NCBI RefSeq assembly: GCF_001423405.1
Contig: NZ_LMNS01000038.1
Coordinates: 428,752 to 492,751 of the forward strand
Length of the DNA: 64,000 nucleotides
Direction of reading: 5' to 3'
Source of the DNA: Methylobacterium sp. Leaf123
GTDB lineage: Bacteria; Pseudomonadota; Alphaproteobacteria; Rhizobiales; Beijerinckiaceae
Both the position numbers and the translations under genes were made by a program. Each line of letters begins with the position of its first letter. Within the stretch, counting starts at the first letter, position 1. Below the pieces are notes generated by a model. The model made no database searches, was not told the origin of the DNA, and was given only the letters and a program-made list of their open reading frames with translations. Shown piece by piece: positions 1 through 11,761 of this stretch.

Positions 1-1
1 C

Positions 2-628
2 GCCCGCGCACGCGCCATCGCCGAACGCGCCGCGACGGAGGCCACGCTCGAAGGTGTGAGCTGCTCGATCGAGGCGCCCGCACTCGCCTATCCCGAACTC
101 GTCGGCCGGCTGACCGCCCGGGCCCGGCTCGCGGACCTTACCGTTCTGGACGCCGAAGCACGGGAGGTCGATCTCGATCGCGACGTGATCGACGGGGTCC
201 TGTTCGGAAGCGGGCGGCCGCTCCTCGTGGTGCCGCCGGGCTGCGACACGTTCTCGGCACGGCGGATTGTCATCGCCTGGGATGGCAGCGCCCAGGCCGC
301 GCGGGCCGCCAACGACGCGCTGCCGTTCCTGCGCGCGGCCGAGGCGGTGGAGATCGTCTCGGTGGTCGGCGAGAAGGATCTCTCGACCTCGGTCGCGGGC
401 GCCGAATTCGCCCCGCACCTCGCCCGCCACGGTGTGAACGTCTCGGTGACGAACGTCCCGGTCGACGGCGACGCCGCAGAGACGCTGAGACGGCAGGTCG
501 GTCGTCTCGGCGCGGAGATGCTGGTGATCGGCGCCTACCGGCATTCACGCCTGAAGGAATGGTTCCTCGGCGGCGTCACGCACGCACTCCTGACACGCTC
601 TCCGGTGCCGCTGTTCCTCGCCCATTGA
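2..628 (+). CDS. Universal stress protein, 5'-truncated by the window edge
   Basis: The reading frame is open from the first bases of the window, so the true start lies to the left. The visible 208 residues match the C-terminal two thirds of the protein at 4375-5235 almost block for block, including VAWDGSAQAARAANDA and the GAYRHSR segment near the C terminus. In UspA-like domains this last region forms the nucleotide-binding loop (G-x2-G-x9-G). Here the second glycine is replaced by arginine, so ATP binding is doubtful. The protein is cytoplasmic and its exact role is unknown. It lies beside fixLJ and a Crp/Fnr gene, which suggests induction under low oxygen or stress, but no promoter is visible to test that. 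Confidence 0.85.
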   Translation, partial: ARARAIAERAATEATLEGVSCSIEAPALAYPELVGRLTARARLADLTVLDAEAREVDLDRDVIDGVLFGSGRPLLVVPPGCDTFSARRIVIAWDGSAQAARAANDALPFLRAAEAVEIVSVVGEKDLSTSVAGAEFAPHLARHGVNVSVTNVPVDGDAAETLRRQVGRLGAEMLVIGAYRHSRLKEWFLGGVTHALLTRSPVPLFLAH

Positions 629-683
629 TCGCCGAACCGGCGTTCGAGGCGTGGCGATGCGTCCTCGGCGCGGGACAACCGTC

Positions 684-1373
684 TCAATCCTCGACCACGT
701 GGCGGAGGCGGGCGCGGTGAAGCGTGATCTGCCGGCTGCCGGAGCGCCGCAGCGCCCCGTTCTCCTCGAGCTGCGAGAAGGTGCGCGAGACGGTCTCGAT
801 GGTGAGGCCGAGATAGTCGGCGATATCGCGCCGGGTCATCGGCAGGGCGAGCGTCCCGGTGCCGCCGAAGCGCCCATCGACCTCGATGAGAAAGGCGGCG
901 ACGCGCTCCTGGGCGGAACGGCGGCCGAGCAGGAGCATGAGATCCTGGGCGTCGCGCAGGCTGGTCGTCGCCATGCCCCAGAGCTGGCAGGCGACCTCGG
1001 CGCTGCGGGTGGCGGCCCGCTCGATCTGTCGGCGGTGGAAAATCAGCACCCGCGTGTCCGAGAGCGCCTCCGCCGTGTGCCAATGGGTGTCGCCCTGCTC
1101 GAACCCGAACAGGTTGCCGGCCAAGTGGAAACCGGTGATCTGGCGCCGGCCGTCGCTGAGGATCTTGTGGGAGCGCACCGCCCCCTCGACGACGCGGTAG
1201 ACGAACTCGGCGTCCTCGCCCTCGCCGTAGACCTCCTCCTCACGGGCATACGAGAACGGGGTGCCGACAAGATCGGGGCAATCAGCGAAGAGGCCGCATT
1301 CGTGGATGCTCCGGCGCGGCGCGCGCGCACCCGGAGCGACAGGAACGGATCTCGGCGTCGGCTTCGTGCCCAT
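684..1373 (-). CDS. Crp/Fnr-family transcriptional regulator
   Basis: The protein is 229 residues, the usual family size. Residues 40-140 form a cyclic-nucleotide-binding-type beta roll, followed by a long dimerisation helix and a C-terminal winged helix at about 180-205 (TRRDIADYLGL, then ETVSRTFSQLEENG). The ETVSR recognition-helix pattern is that of FNR/FixK proteins that read TTGAT-type half-sites. Only two N-terminal cysteines are visible (C26 and C32, spaced CX5C), so a classical four-cysteine FNR iron-sulphur sensor cannot be claimed and a FixK-like role is equally possible. I chose the start at 1373 because GAGGAG lies 7 bases upstream. The frame stays open further 5' but without a ribosome site. 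It is transcribed in the same direction as fixJ, about 500 bases downstream of it. Confidence 0.85.
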   Translation of the reverse strand: MGTKPTPRSVPVAPGARAPRRSIHECGLFADCPDLVGTPFSYAREEEVYGEGEDAEFVYRVVEGAVRSHKILSDGRRQITGFHLAGNLFGFEQGDTHWHTAEALSDTRVLIFHRRQIERAATRSAEVACQLWGMATTSLRDAQDLMLLLGRRSAQERVAAFLIEVDGRFGGTGTLALPMTRRDIADYLGLTIETVSRTFSQLEENGALRRSGSRQITLHRARLRHVVED

Positions 1374-1616
1374 CGGTTCGCTCCTCATCCGTTTGGATGA
1401 GGCGAGAGTGGTCGCGCGACGGCACCGGCGAAATTCCGGATACTCTCTTAAGTAGTCCCGCTTAAGGAAAACTACGTAGGGATGCGATCCCTCTCGTCGC
1501 TTCGCGAGCAGTTGCAGAAACGGGTCGGACCTGAAGCCGGGGCGATCCCGTCTGCCGTCGGCAAACGTCCCGTAGGCGAGGGCCGTGCAGCGATTCCCTG
1601 TATCATCGAAGATCGA

Positions 1617-1630
1617 TTGCGCAAGATCAA
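1617..1630. promoter_or_regulatory. Possible FNR/FixK box upstream of the Crp/Fnr gene
   Basis: The sequence TTGCGCAAGATCAA matches the consensus TTGAT-N4-ATCAA at 8 of 10 positions, with a perfect right half. It lies about 245 bases upstream of the regulator's start, in the 496-base gap between fixJ and that gene, which holds no convincing gene. The same gap contains two CTTAAG hexamers (1447 and 1461) and a CTACGTAG palindrome just after them, of unknown meaning. A single imperfect match of this kind can arise by chance. Confidence 0.25.
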
Positions 1631-1869
1631 CGCCGTCGGGCACGCAGGCTGTCAGGCTCTGCAATCAGCCGGAGCAGGGAAGGCGCACGCCGTGTCCCCT
1701 CACGTTGCGCCCTGGGCCGATCCGCGCAAGCCGCCGCGCCCGCGAAGTCCCGCGGCGGGCTGTCCCTCGCGCCCCTGGATGCAGGGCGGCGGGAGCCCGC
1801 ATGCGAATGGCTGGCTCAAGGTGATCAGGACGGCGGGGACGCCATCTCGTGATCGAGCGCGAGCCGGCC

Positions 1870-2478
1870 TCACGCGAAGCCGGCGAGCACGGCCCAGCGC
1901 ACCAGTTCCTGCAGGTTGCCCGCCCGCGTCTTGGCCATGACCTTGGCCCGGTAGATCTCGACGGTCCGCGGGCTGATCCGGAGCCTTCGCCCGATCTCCT
2001 TGCTGGTGCCCCCGGTCACCAGATGATCGAGCACTTGGCGCTCGCGCTCGCTCAGGGTCGTCAACCGCCGCATGAAGTCCTGCAGGATCGGGTCGGCCGC
2101 CGCGTTCTGCCCGCTCTGATCCAGGGCGGCCTGCAGCGCGCGAAGGAGCGCCTCGCCATCGAACGGCTTCTCGATGAAGTCGCAGGCCCCGAGCTTCATC
2201 GCCTCCACCGCCAGCGGCACGTCGCCGTGCCCCGTCATCATCACGACGGGAAGCGTGTGACCGGCCGAGCGGAGGGAGCGGAACAGGGCCAACCCGTCGA
2301 GGTCGGGCATGCGGATATCGGTCAGGATGCAGCCCCGGACCGGCCGCGTGAGCCGCGCCAGCAGGGCCGTTCCCGCCTCGTAGAGCCGCACGTCGAAGCC
2401 GGCGGTGTCGAGGAGGAAGGCGACCGAGTCGCGCATGGCGGGGTCGTCGTCCACGACATGCACCAGGGCCGGGGCCAC
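1870..2478 (-). CDS. fixJ: FixJ-type two-component response regulator
   Basis: The 202 residues are the expected length for FixJ. The receiver domain spans about 1-120, with the acidic pocket VDDD at 9-12, phosphoacceptor Asp54 in CILTDIRMPD, and Lys104 in FIEKPF, matching FixJ numbering. A LuxR-type helix-turn-helix occupies about 138-195 (LSERERQVLDHLVTG, then SPRTVEIYRAKVM). Phosphorylated FixJ proteins activate low-oxygen genes such as fixK. The gene lies immediately downstream of the sensor kinase, with the stop and start almost touching, which indicates one operon. The likely targets here (the neighbouring Crp/Fnr gene and the stress proteins) are inference. Confidence 0.9.
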   Translation of the reverse strand: MAPALVHVVDDDPAMRDSVAFLLDTAGFDVRLYEAGTALLARLTRPVRGCILTDIRMPDLDGLALFRSLRSAGHTLPVVMMTGHGDVPLAVEAMKLGACDFIEKPFDGEALLRALQAALDQSGQNAAADPILQDFMRRLTTLSERERQVLDHLVTGGTSKEIGRRLRISPRTVEIYRAKVMAKTRAGNLQELVRWAVLAGFA

Positions 2479-2481
2479 GGG

Positions 2482-4029
2482 CTAACGCCCTCTCTCGGGT
2501 GCGGTCGGCAACGTCAGCCGGAAGGTCGCCCCGCCCGCGGCGTTGGGCTCGACCCAGAGGCGGCCGCCATGGGCCTCGATGATGGTGCGGCAGATCGAGA
2601 GCCCGACGCCCATCCCGGCATCCTTGGTGGTGACGAAGGGCTGGAACAGCCGGTCGGCCACCTCCTCGGCGATCCCGGGGCCGGTATCCGACACCGCGAC
2701 CTCGGCCAAATCCGGCGAAACCCGCCGCGTGGCGACAGTCAGCTCGCGCCGGCTGCTGCGCTGCATCGCCTCGCAGGCGTTACGCATCAGGTTGACCAGA
2801 ACCTGCTGGACCTGAACCCGGTCGACCAGCACCGATCCGACCTGCGGATCCGGCACGACGCGGGCCGTGATGCCCTGCTCGCCGGCCGCCGCCAGGGTCA
2901 GAGCACCGGCCTCCTCGATCATCGTCGCGACCGGCTCGACCCGCTTCTCCGTCTCGCCGCGGGCGACGAACTCCCGCAGGCGGGCGATGATCTGCCGGGC
3001 CCGGAGCGCCTGCGCGGCCGCCTTGTCGAGAACCTCCTGGGCCCGGGCGATGGTCTCGGGGTCGGGATGGGCGAGGAGGCGGCGGCAGCCATTGGTGTAG
3101 TTGGTGATGGCGCCGAGCGGCTGATTCAGCTCGTGGGCCAGCGTCGTCGCCATCTCGCCCATGGCGCTCAAGCGCGAGACATGCCCCAGCTCGGACTGGA
3201 GTTCCTGAAGCCGCGCCTCGGTCCGCCGCTGCGCGGTGAGGTCGTTGATGAAGCCGGTGAAGAAGGTGCGCTCGCCCGAATGCATCTCGCCGATGGCAAG
3301 CTCCATCGGAAAGGTCGAGCCGTCCTGCCGCCGGCCCGTCACACACCGCGTGGTGCCGATGACGTGGCGCTGGCGCGTCTGCCGATAGCGATCGAGGTCG
3401 GCGGCGTGCCCGTCCTGCATCGGCTCCGGCATCAGGATGCGGACATCCTGCCCGATCGCCGCGTCGGCCGCGTAGCCGAAGAGGCGTTCGGCCGCCGGGT
3501 TGAACGAGTGGATCAGCCCCGCCTCGTCGATGACCACCATCGCCTCCGGCATCGTGTCGAGGATCGAGCGGAGATGGGCTTCGCGGGCGCGCAGCTCCGC
3601 CTCCACCTGCTTCTGCTCTTCGATGCTGAAGACGACCCCGCGGTGCCGACGGGGCCGGCCCTCGGCGTCGAGATGCACCTGCCCCCGCGAGCGCAGCCAG
3701 CCGCCCGGCCCATTCGGCGGCACGACGCGGTAATCGATCTCGTAGCTGCCGCCGTCCCGCAGCACGCTCTCGATGGCGTCCGCGCGGGCTTGGCGGTCGT
3801 CCGGGTGCACCAGATCCTGGGTCGCGGCAAAGCTGGTCAACCGTTCGGAGGGGATGCCGAAGAGGCTGCTGCAGGCCTGCGAAGCGCTGACGCGGCCGGT
3901 GGGAATGTCCAGCGACCAGATGCAGACGCCGACCTCGTGGAGGGTCTGCCGGAAGTCCTCGGCCATGAGCGCTTCGCCGCCCCCCGGAATTGCTTCGGCT
4001 ACGGCCATGGAAAGCGTCATCGATTCCAT
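2482..4029 (-). CDS. fixL: FixL-type oxygen-sensing histidine kinase
   Basis: From the start at 4029 the protein has 515 residues. A first PAS domain lies at about 25-140 and a second at about 150-265. The second carries the residues that define the FixL haem pocket: His208 (GHAADLDRY), His222 (RHVIG) and Arg228 (TTRCV), in the same spacing as H200, H214 and R220 of Bradyrhizobium FixL. The kinase core follows, with phosphoacceptor His299 in TLAHELNQPLGAI and N, G1 and G2 boxes (NLMRNACEAM, DTGPGI, GVGLSI). No membrane segment is seen, so it is probably cytoplasmic. The start is uncertain: the frame is open to 4080, and 4029 has only a weak ribosome site. Confidence 0.88.
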   Translation of the reverse strand: MESMTLSMAVAEAIPGGGEALMAEDFRQTLHEVGVCIWSLDIPTGRVSASQACSSLFGIPSERLTSFAATQDLVHPDDRQARADAIESVLRDGGSYEIDYRVVPPNGPGGWLRSRGQVHLDAEGRPRRHRGVVFSIEEQKQVEAELRAREAHLRSILDTMPEAMVVIDEAGLIHSFNPAAERLFGYAADAAIGQDVRILMPEPMQDGHAADLDRYRQTRQRHVIGTTRCVTGRRQDGSTFPMELAIGEMHSGERTFFTGFINDLTAQRRTEARLQELQSELGHVSRLSAMGEMATTLAHELNQPLGAITNYTNGCRRLLAHPDPETIARAQEVLDKAAAQALRARQIIARLREFVARGETEKRVEPVATMIEEAGALTLAAAGEQGITARVVPDPQVGSVLVDRVQVQQVLVNLMRNACEAMQRSSRRELTVATRRVSPDLAEVAVSDTGPGIAEEVADRLFQPFVTTKDAGMGVGLSICRTIIEAHGGRLWVEPNAAGGATFRLTLPTAPERGR

Positions 4030-4374
4030 TCCGGAGTCTCTTCTTCGGATGTGGTGACAATTTTTGCATAAATTCAGCATAAATTATGTCATTTGATAAA
4101 TCGTATTCCAATCACTCAACTCTCACCAGAAGATATCGATCTATTTCTTGGGCATACCGCAATTTGTGCCTGTATGAATAGTCACAACGAGAAACGAATT
4201 CGCTGGTTCCTCAATGCCGAGACGACTTCACACAACCTTCCGCCGCCGGAACGGCATCACCGCCGGTGGCGGTATCCCCCGTTTGATCCGGGGGAGTGAA
4301 GGCTTTTGCGCTGAATCAAGGCCGGCGGGCGCCCGCCGCTCCAACGATGGAGCGGTTCAGACCGGAGTCCCGCC
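4030..4374. other. AT-rich intergenic region between fixL and a divergent stress-protein gene
   Basis: No credible gene is seen in these 345 bases. The stretch is clearly richer in A and T than its surroundings and contains a tandem GCATAAATT (around 4068-4086) directly upstream of the fixL start region. It should hold the promoters for fixL (left) and the stress protein (right). TTTGAT half-sites occur at about 4091 and 4279, but no complete FNR/FixK palindrome is visible. Confidence 0.4.
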
Positions 4375-5235
4375 ATGTCCCAACCTGCCGCAGCCGCGCT
4401 TACCAGCCTCCGCGACATCCTCATCGGGATTGCCGTCGAGAACGAGAGCGACAGGGATTCGCCGGCCATCGGCTACGGCCTGTCGCTGGCGAAGGCCGCA
4501 GGCGCCCACCTGACGCTTCAGTCGGCCTCCTGGCGCCTCTCGGGCGACCATCGCTGGATCAGCGCTTTCGACGACGGGAGCGTCGCGGATATCGATCGGC
4601 GCCTCGATGCGCTGGCCCGCGCCATCGCCGACCGTACCGCGGGCGATGCGGCGCGGGCGGGCGTCGTATGCACGACGGAGACGCCGAGCCTGCACTATCC
4701 GGCCATCATCCACCGGCTGGCGGCCCAGGCGCGGCTGCACGATCTGGCGATTCTGGATGCCGAGGTCTGGACCTGCGACCTCGACCGCGAGGCGATCGAG
4801 ACGACCCTGTTCAAGAGCGGACGCCCGGTCATCGCGGTGCCGCCGGGGCATGCGGGCTTTTCCGGCCGCCGGATCATCGTCGCCTGGGACGGAAGCGCCC
4901 AGGCGGCGCGGGCCGCCAACGACGCGATGCCGTTCCTGCGCGCGGCCGAGGCGGTCGAGATCGTCTCGATCGGCGACGCGGCGGAGCTCCGCGATTCGGT
5001 GCCCGGAGCCGAGTTCGCGCCCCACCTCGCGCGGCACGGGGTGAACGTCACCGTCAACGACCTGCCCGTCTCCGGCTCCATCGGCGACACCCTGCGGAGC
5101 CAAGCGGGCCTGTTCCGGGCTGAGATGATCGTGATGGGCGCCTACCGCCATTCCCGCGCGCGCCAGCTCTTCTTCGGCGGCGTGACGCGCGCGCTGCTGC
5201 GAAGCTGCCCCGTTCCGCTGTTCCTGTCCCGCTGA
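4375..5235 (+). CDS. Universal stress protein (complete paralogue)
   Basis: This 286-residue protein has the length of a two-domain UspA-family protein. The N-terminal half (about 1-145) is a diverged domain. The C-terminal half (about 150-286) begins RRIIVAWDGSAQAARAA and ends in the conserved SCPVPLFLSR strand. The C-terminal half is nearly the same as the truncated gene at the left edge, so the two are recent paralogues flanking crp-fixJ-fixL. The nucleotide loop reads GAYRHSR in place of GxxG, as in the paralogue. A GGAG ribosome site precedes the ATG. The role is unknown beyond the family's association with growth arrest and low oxygen. Confidence 0.88.
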   Translation: MSQPAAAALTSLRDILIGIAVENESDRDSPAIGYGLSLAKAAGAHLTLQSASWRLSGDHRWISAFDDGSVADIDRRLDALARAIADRTAGDAARAGVVCTTETPSLHYPAIIHRLAAQARLHDLAILDAEVWTCDLDREAIETTLFKSGRPVIAVPPGHAGFSGRRIIVAWDGSAQAARAANDAMPFLRAAEAVEIVSIGDAAELRDSVPGAEFAPHLARHGVNVTVNDLPVSGSIGDTLRSQAGLFRAEMIVMGAYRHSRARQLFFGGVTRALLRSCPVPLFLSR

Positions 5236-5453
5236 AGCCCCTTCGAGCGGGCCATGCCCGGCACCGGGTTCGCGCACCACACCAAGCATTTGCTAACGCT
5301 CATGCAGGTTGCGGTGACCGCATCGGCGGAGAACCGGGGCCGGTTTCACCTTTCGGCAACGGACGGGGGCGTTAGTGGGCGCGTCCACCATAAGGGTTGC
5401 CGTCGGAGCACCCGGCTGGGCAAGGGGGGCCGACAGGCCTGGGACAACGCTCG

Positions 5454-6509
5454 ATGCTCGCTCTCGTCCTCGACGATGCCGAGATGAACAACCTGGTGAT
5501 GGTCGCTTCCTTGCGGCCGCTCGCCGGATGCACGCCGCAGGCCTTCACCGTGCCGGCCGAGGCGCTCGCCTTCGCCGAGATGCGGGCCTCCGAGATCGGC
5601 GTCGTCATCACCGATTACGAGATGCCGGGCATGAACGGCGTCGCGTTCATCCGGGCGGTGCGGCGCATTCCCGGCCTCACCAACGTCCCCACAGTCATGG
5701 TGACGAGCCACGACCAGCGCAGCCTGCGCCGCGAGGCGCTGGAGGCGGGGGCGACCGACTTCCTCACCAAGCCCGCCGACGCGGTCGAGATCCGCGCCCG
5801 CGTCACGAACCTGCTCGCCCTCTCCGAGGCCCACCGGGCACAGCGCGACCATGCCGCGCAGCTCGCCCGCGAGGTCGCGGCGGCGGTGGCCCTGGTCGAG
5901 GAGCGCGAGCGCGAGATCGTCTCGACCCTCATGCGCGCCGCCGAGCACCGGGATTCCGACACCGGCGATCACATCGCACGGGTCTCCGCCTATGTCGGGC
6001 TGATCGCCGAGGCGATGCGGATGTCCCCCTCCGACGCCCGGCAGCTCTGTCTGGCCGCGACCATGCACGATGTCGGCAAGATCGCCGTGCCGGACGCGAT
6101 CCTGCTCAAGCCGGGCGCGCTCACCCCCGAGGAGCGCCGGGAGATGGAGCAGCATGCCGACCGGGGACGGCGCATCCTGGGCGGCAGCGACTCGCCGGTC
6201 ATGCGGCTCGCCGCCGAGATCGCAGGAAGCCACCACGAGCGCTGGGACGGGACCGGCTACCCGTATCGCCTGAAGGGCGAGGCCATCCCCCTGTCCGGCC
6301 GCATCGTCGCGGTGGCCGACGTCTTCGACGCGCTGACGACCAAACGTCCCTACAAGCAGGCTTGGTCACCGGAGCGGGCGCAGGCTTTTCTTCAGGAGAA
6401 CGCCGGCTCCCACTTCGACCCGACCATCGTCGCGGCGTTCCTGAGCCGCTGGGCCGAAGTGCAGTCCTTCCTCGATCTCGGCCGCGACACCGCATCCGCC
6501 GCTGCCTGA
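5454..6509 (+). CDS. Response regulator with HD-GYP phosphodiesterase domain
   Basis: Residues 1-125 are a receiver domain with phosphoacceptor Asp in VVITDYEMPGMNG and Lys in FLTKPAD. A helical linker (about 135-165) leads to an HD-GYP domain with MHDVGKIAVPDAIL and HHERWDGTGYPYRLKG, so the metal-binding HD pair and the GYP motif are intact. Such proteins hydrolyse cyclic di-GMP, lowering it when the receiver is phosphorylated. I prefer the ATG at 5454 because the receiver fold begins there. A TTG at 5397 would add 19 residues. The hybrid kinase converging on it from the right is a possible partner. Confidence 0.88.
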   Translation: MLALVLDDAEMNNLVMVASLRPLAGCTPQAFTVPAEALAFAEMRASEIGVVITDYEMPGMNGVAFIRAVRRIPGLTNVPTVMVTSHDQRSLRREALEAGATDFLTKPADAVEIRARVTNLLALSEAHRAQRDHAAQLAREVAAAVALVEEREREIVSTLMRAAEHRDSDTGDHIARVSAYVGLIAEAMRMSPSDARQLCLAATMHDVGKIAVPDAILLKPGALTPEERREMEQHADRGRRILGGSDSPVMRLAAEIAGSHHERWDGTGYPYRLKGEAIPLSGRIVAVADVFDALTTKRPYKQAWSPERAQAFLQENAGSHFDPTIVAAFLSRWAEVQSFLDLGRDTASAAA

Positions 6510-6642
6510 TCCGGTTTTTCGCGCGATCGAAGCGGAGGGCCGTCTCAGCGAGCCTGCTCGGCCCAGCGCCGCGAGCCTCGTTTTTTCCGAGAGCCGGTGA
6601 CCATCCGGGCGGTGCTCTCATCTGCACAGGCTCATCCGCCTC

Positions 6643-9438
<2,796 letters not shown>

Positions 9439-9512
9439 GGATCGCGATGGCTAGCGTCTTGTTTTGCATCGTCTTCTTCCGAAAGCCGGGGGCCGCCTTT
9501 CGGGACGATGCT

Positions 9513-10934
9513 CTATTGGCTGATGACGAGCCGCCCCGAGATCGGGCCGACCCCCTTGGGGAGCGGGACGCTCGAACGGTTGTAATCCGCGTTGAGATAG
9601 AGGTTCGGGCCCTCGTAGAGATTGATCTGCTGGGCCACGACGACGGTATAGGCGGAGAGATCCGCCACGGGCCGCTGTGAGTCGATCACGAGGCGGCCGG
9701 CGGGCAGGTAGATGGTCCCGAGCATGGTGCGGGTGTTGTCGCTGATGATGCGGTAGGTCCGCATCGGCCGGCTCGCGCCGAGCGGCGGGGGCGTCGGCGT
9801 GATGATGTCGCCGAGAAGCGTATCGACGGCCAGCACCGGATCGATCGGCAGGGTGACGGAGGGATCTTCCGCCATCAGGAGGCCCGCCATCGCACCCGTC
9901 GTCGGCGCCGACAGATCGACGGTCGTCTTCTTGTCGAAGAGGAGGCCGCTGTTGTTGCCGATGAAGTAGAAGCCGACATCCTTGCCCGTCATCGTCGCCT
10001 TCTTGTCGACGATGAGCGGGCCGTCCTTCATGACGTAGATGCCAGGCCGCAGCGTGACGACGGCATTCTTCGTGATGTGCAGGCCGCCGCAATAGGTGCC
10101 GGGATCGAGGGTGATCGGCTCCGCGATGACGTTTTTGCCTTTGCTCTTGCCGGTCAGAATATCGGCAAGGCGGAGGATCTCGGGCAGGTTCACGCAACTT
10201 CCGACCGGTGGGGCCGGCCGGTTGCGGAGCGGATCCTCGATGACGGGACAGCTCGTCTGCGGGTTGGGCGTGAAGTTCGCCCGGTCGTCCCGGAAGCCCC
10301 CCGCGGAGCAGATCGTCTGCGCCCGGGCGAGCGCGCCGTCGCGACCGACCATCCCCGAGCGGCTGACGGAGTTCGAGTAGAGGGCGCAATCATAGGCCGT
10401 GACCTGCGCGTTGCGCTCCAGGTTGAACGCACCCGCCGCCGCGGGATCGAGCGCCAGCATGCACAGACGCATCCGCCCCACGACGCTCGCCCGGGCGCGC
10501 GCCGAGATCGGGATCGGGGCGATGCCGACGAGGCCCCCGAAGGTGAGCTTGATCACCTGTTGGGCGCGCGCCTCGACGCTCGTCTTGTCGGCGGCGACGG
10601 TGACTTGGATGGAGAGCGGGGCGTCGGGGACGGCTTTCGCCTCGGCCTGGATCGTCTGCGTCGTCAGGCCGACGATGGACTCGCTGCTCGAGACGACCAG
10701 CTTGAGGGCGTTGCCGCCGGCCAGCACGCCGGCATCGACCGCGCTTTGCAGATTGGTGCGCGCGGAGGCGAACCGCGCGTAATCGATCGCTCCTCCGACC
10801 AGGCCGATCAGGGTGGAGGCCGCCAGCCCGAAGATCACGGCGACCGAGCCGTCGCTCTCCCGGCACAGGCGCGCGAAGGGCTGTCTCCAGCGGATCGTGC
10901 GCTTCGACCCTCCGTTTACGTCCCGCGCCACCAT
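9513..10934 (-). CDS. TadG-like pilus assembly protein
   Basis: The 473 residues begin with a short cytoplasmic basic stretch and one membrane helix (VAVIFGLAASTLIGLVGGAI), followed by DYARFASARTNLQSAVDAG. That is the N-terminal pattern of TadG-type 'Flp pilus assembly' proteins, which anchor in the inner membrane and project outwards. The C-terminal half is rich in short beta-prone repeats with V, T and G at regular spacing (about 250-400), rather than a clear von Willebrand A domain. It lies about 200 bases downstream of two TadE-like genes in the same direction. The tad motor and prepilin genes are not in the window. Confidence 0.75.
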   Translation of the reverse strand: MVARDVNGGSKRTIRWRQPFARLCRESDGSVAVIFGLAASTLIGLVGGAIDYARFASARTNLQSAVDAGVLAGGNALKLVVSSSESIVGLTTQTIQAEAKAVPDAPLSIQVTVAADKTSVEARAQQVIKLTFGGLVGIAPIPISARARASVVGRMRLCMLALDPAAAGAFNLERNAQVTAYDCALYSNSVSRSGMVGRDGALARAQTICSAGGFRDDRANFTPNPQTSCPVIEDPLRNRPAPPVGSCVNLPEILRLADILTGKSKGKNVIAEPITLDPGTYCGGLHITKNAVVTLRPGIYVMKDGPLIVDKKATMTGKDVGFYFIGNNSGLLFDKKTTVDLSAPTTGAMAGLLMAEDPSVTLPIDPVLAVDTLLGDIITPTPPPLGASRPMRTYRIISDNTRTMLGTIYLPAGRLVIDSQRPVADLSAYTVVVAQQINLYEGPNLYLNADYNRSSVPLPKGVGPISGRLVISQ

Positions 10935-11131
10935 CGTGACTGTTGCCCCGTTTCTGGCTGCGTCCCTCTCCGAAGGGATAATTCTCCCGCGTTAATAGGA
11001 TCTATTGCGCAAGCACGGGGCAATGCTCGTACGGTTTACGCACCATTCACGACGAGAAGCCTCGCCTTCCGCGTCACGGAAGGCGGGATTACCAGTCGGC
11101 CGAACAACGCGATCGGATAATGCGGTCCGGA

Positions 11132-11761
11132 TCAGGGCGCACATGGCTTTCCCCCCGGCAAGACGACCTCAGCCTGTCCATTGGTGGCGATCCCGTCGCG
11201 CACTGGCCAGACGGCCTTGCCCGTGAAGGTCAAGGTGTTGAGAACCGGAAAGAAGGAAAACAGCGGTCGGTAGGGCAACCGCGTTTCGGCCATGACGAAG
11301 CGGTCGCCTTTCGAGGCCGTCCCCGCCGGCGGCGGCCCGAGATCGGACCCGACGACGCGCGCCTTGTCCCCCAGCTGGACGCTGGAGCAGACCCTGGCCA
11401 CGAAGTCGTTGCCCACCTTGTAGACGCCACCCGCGGTCAGCACGATGCCGGTTCCGGCCAAGCTGTAGGGCGCAGCCACGACCTGCGCAGCCGCGAACAC
11501 GTCGTTGATGTCAGCGTAATCGTTCTTGGAGGCCAGATCGGCCATCGCGATCGTGGCCTGGGCCAGACGGTTGTTGGTCGCGATCGCCCGTGGAATCTCG
11601 ATCGCGGCAATGAACAGGAGCACGAGGATCGGCGCGATGAAGGCGAATTCGATGGCACTCGCGCCGCCTTCGGCCCGACCGAAACCGGACGGGCCCCGCT
11701 CAAGCCTCCGTGGGGTCGCCGCGGCGCGCCGTCCGGTCCAGGGGTATCTGCAAGGGCTCAT
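11132..11761 (-). CDS. TadE-like pseudopilin-type membrane protein
   Basis: This 209-residue protein has a TadE-type start: a basic N terminus, then GGASAIEFAFIAPILVLLFI, where the Glu after the short leader is the mark of Flp-type prepilin-like proteins processed by TadV peptidases. The remainder is periplasmic. The start at 11761 is set by an ATGA overlap with the gene upstream, which indicates coupled translation. The frame is open further 5', but that stretch lies inside the neighbour. It is presumably a minor pilin of the same Tad system as the two flanking genes. Confidence 0.75.
   Translation of the reverse strand: MSPCRYPWTGRRAAATPRRLERGPSGFGRAEGGASAIEFAFIAPILVLLFIAAIEIPRAIATNNRLAQATIAMADLASKNDYADINDVFAAAQVVAAPYSLAGTGIVLTAGGVYKVGNDFVARVCSSVQLGDKARVVGSDLGPPPAGTASKGDRFVMAETRLPYRPLFSFFPVLNTLTFTGKAVWPVRDGIATNGQAEVVLPGGKPCAP

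Noticed and set aside
1849..4071. A 740-codon open frame on the plus strand
   Set aside because: It is antisense to fixJ and fixL, both of which have complete motifs. High GC keeps the opposite strand free of stops.
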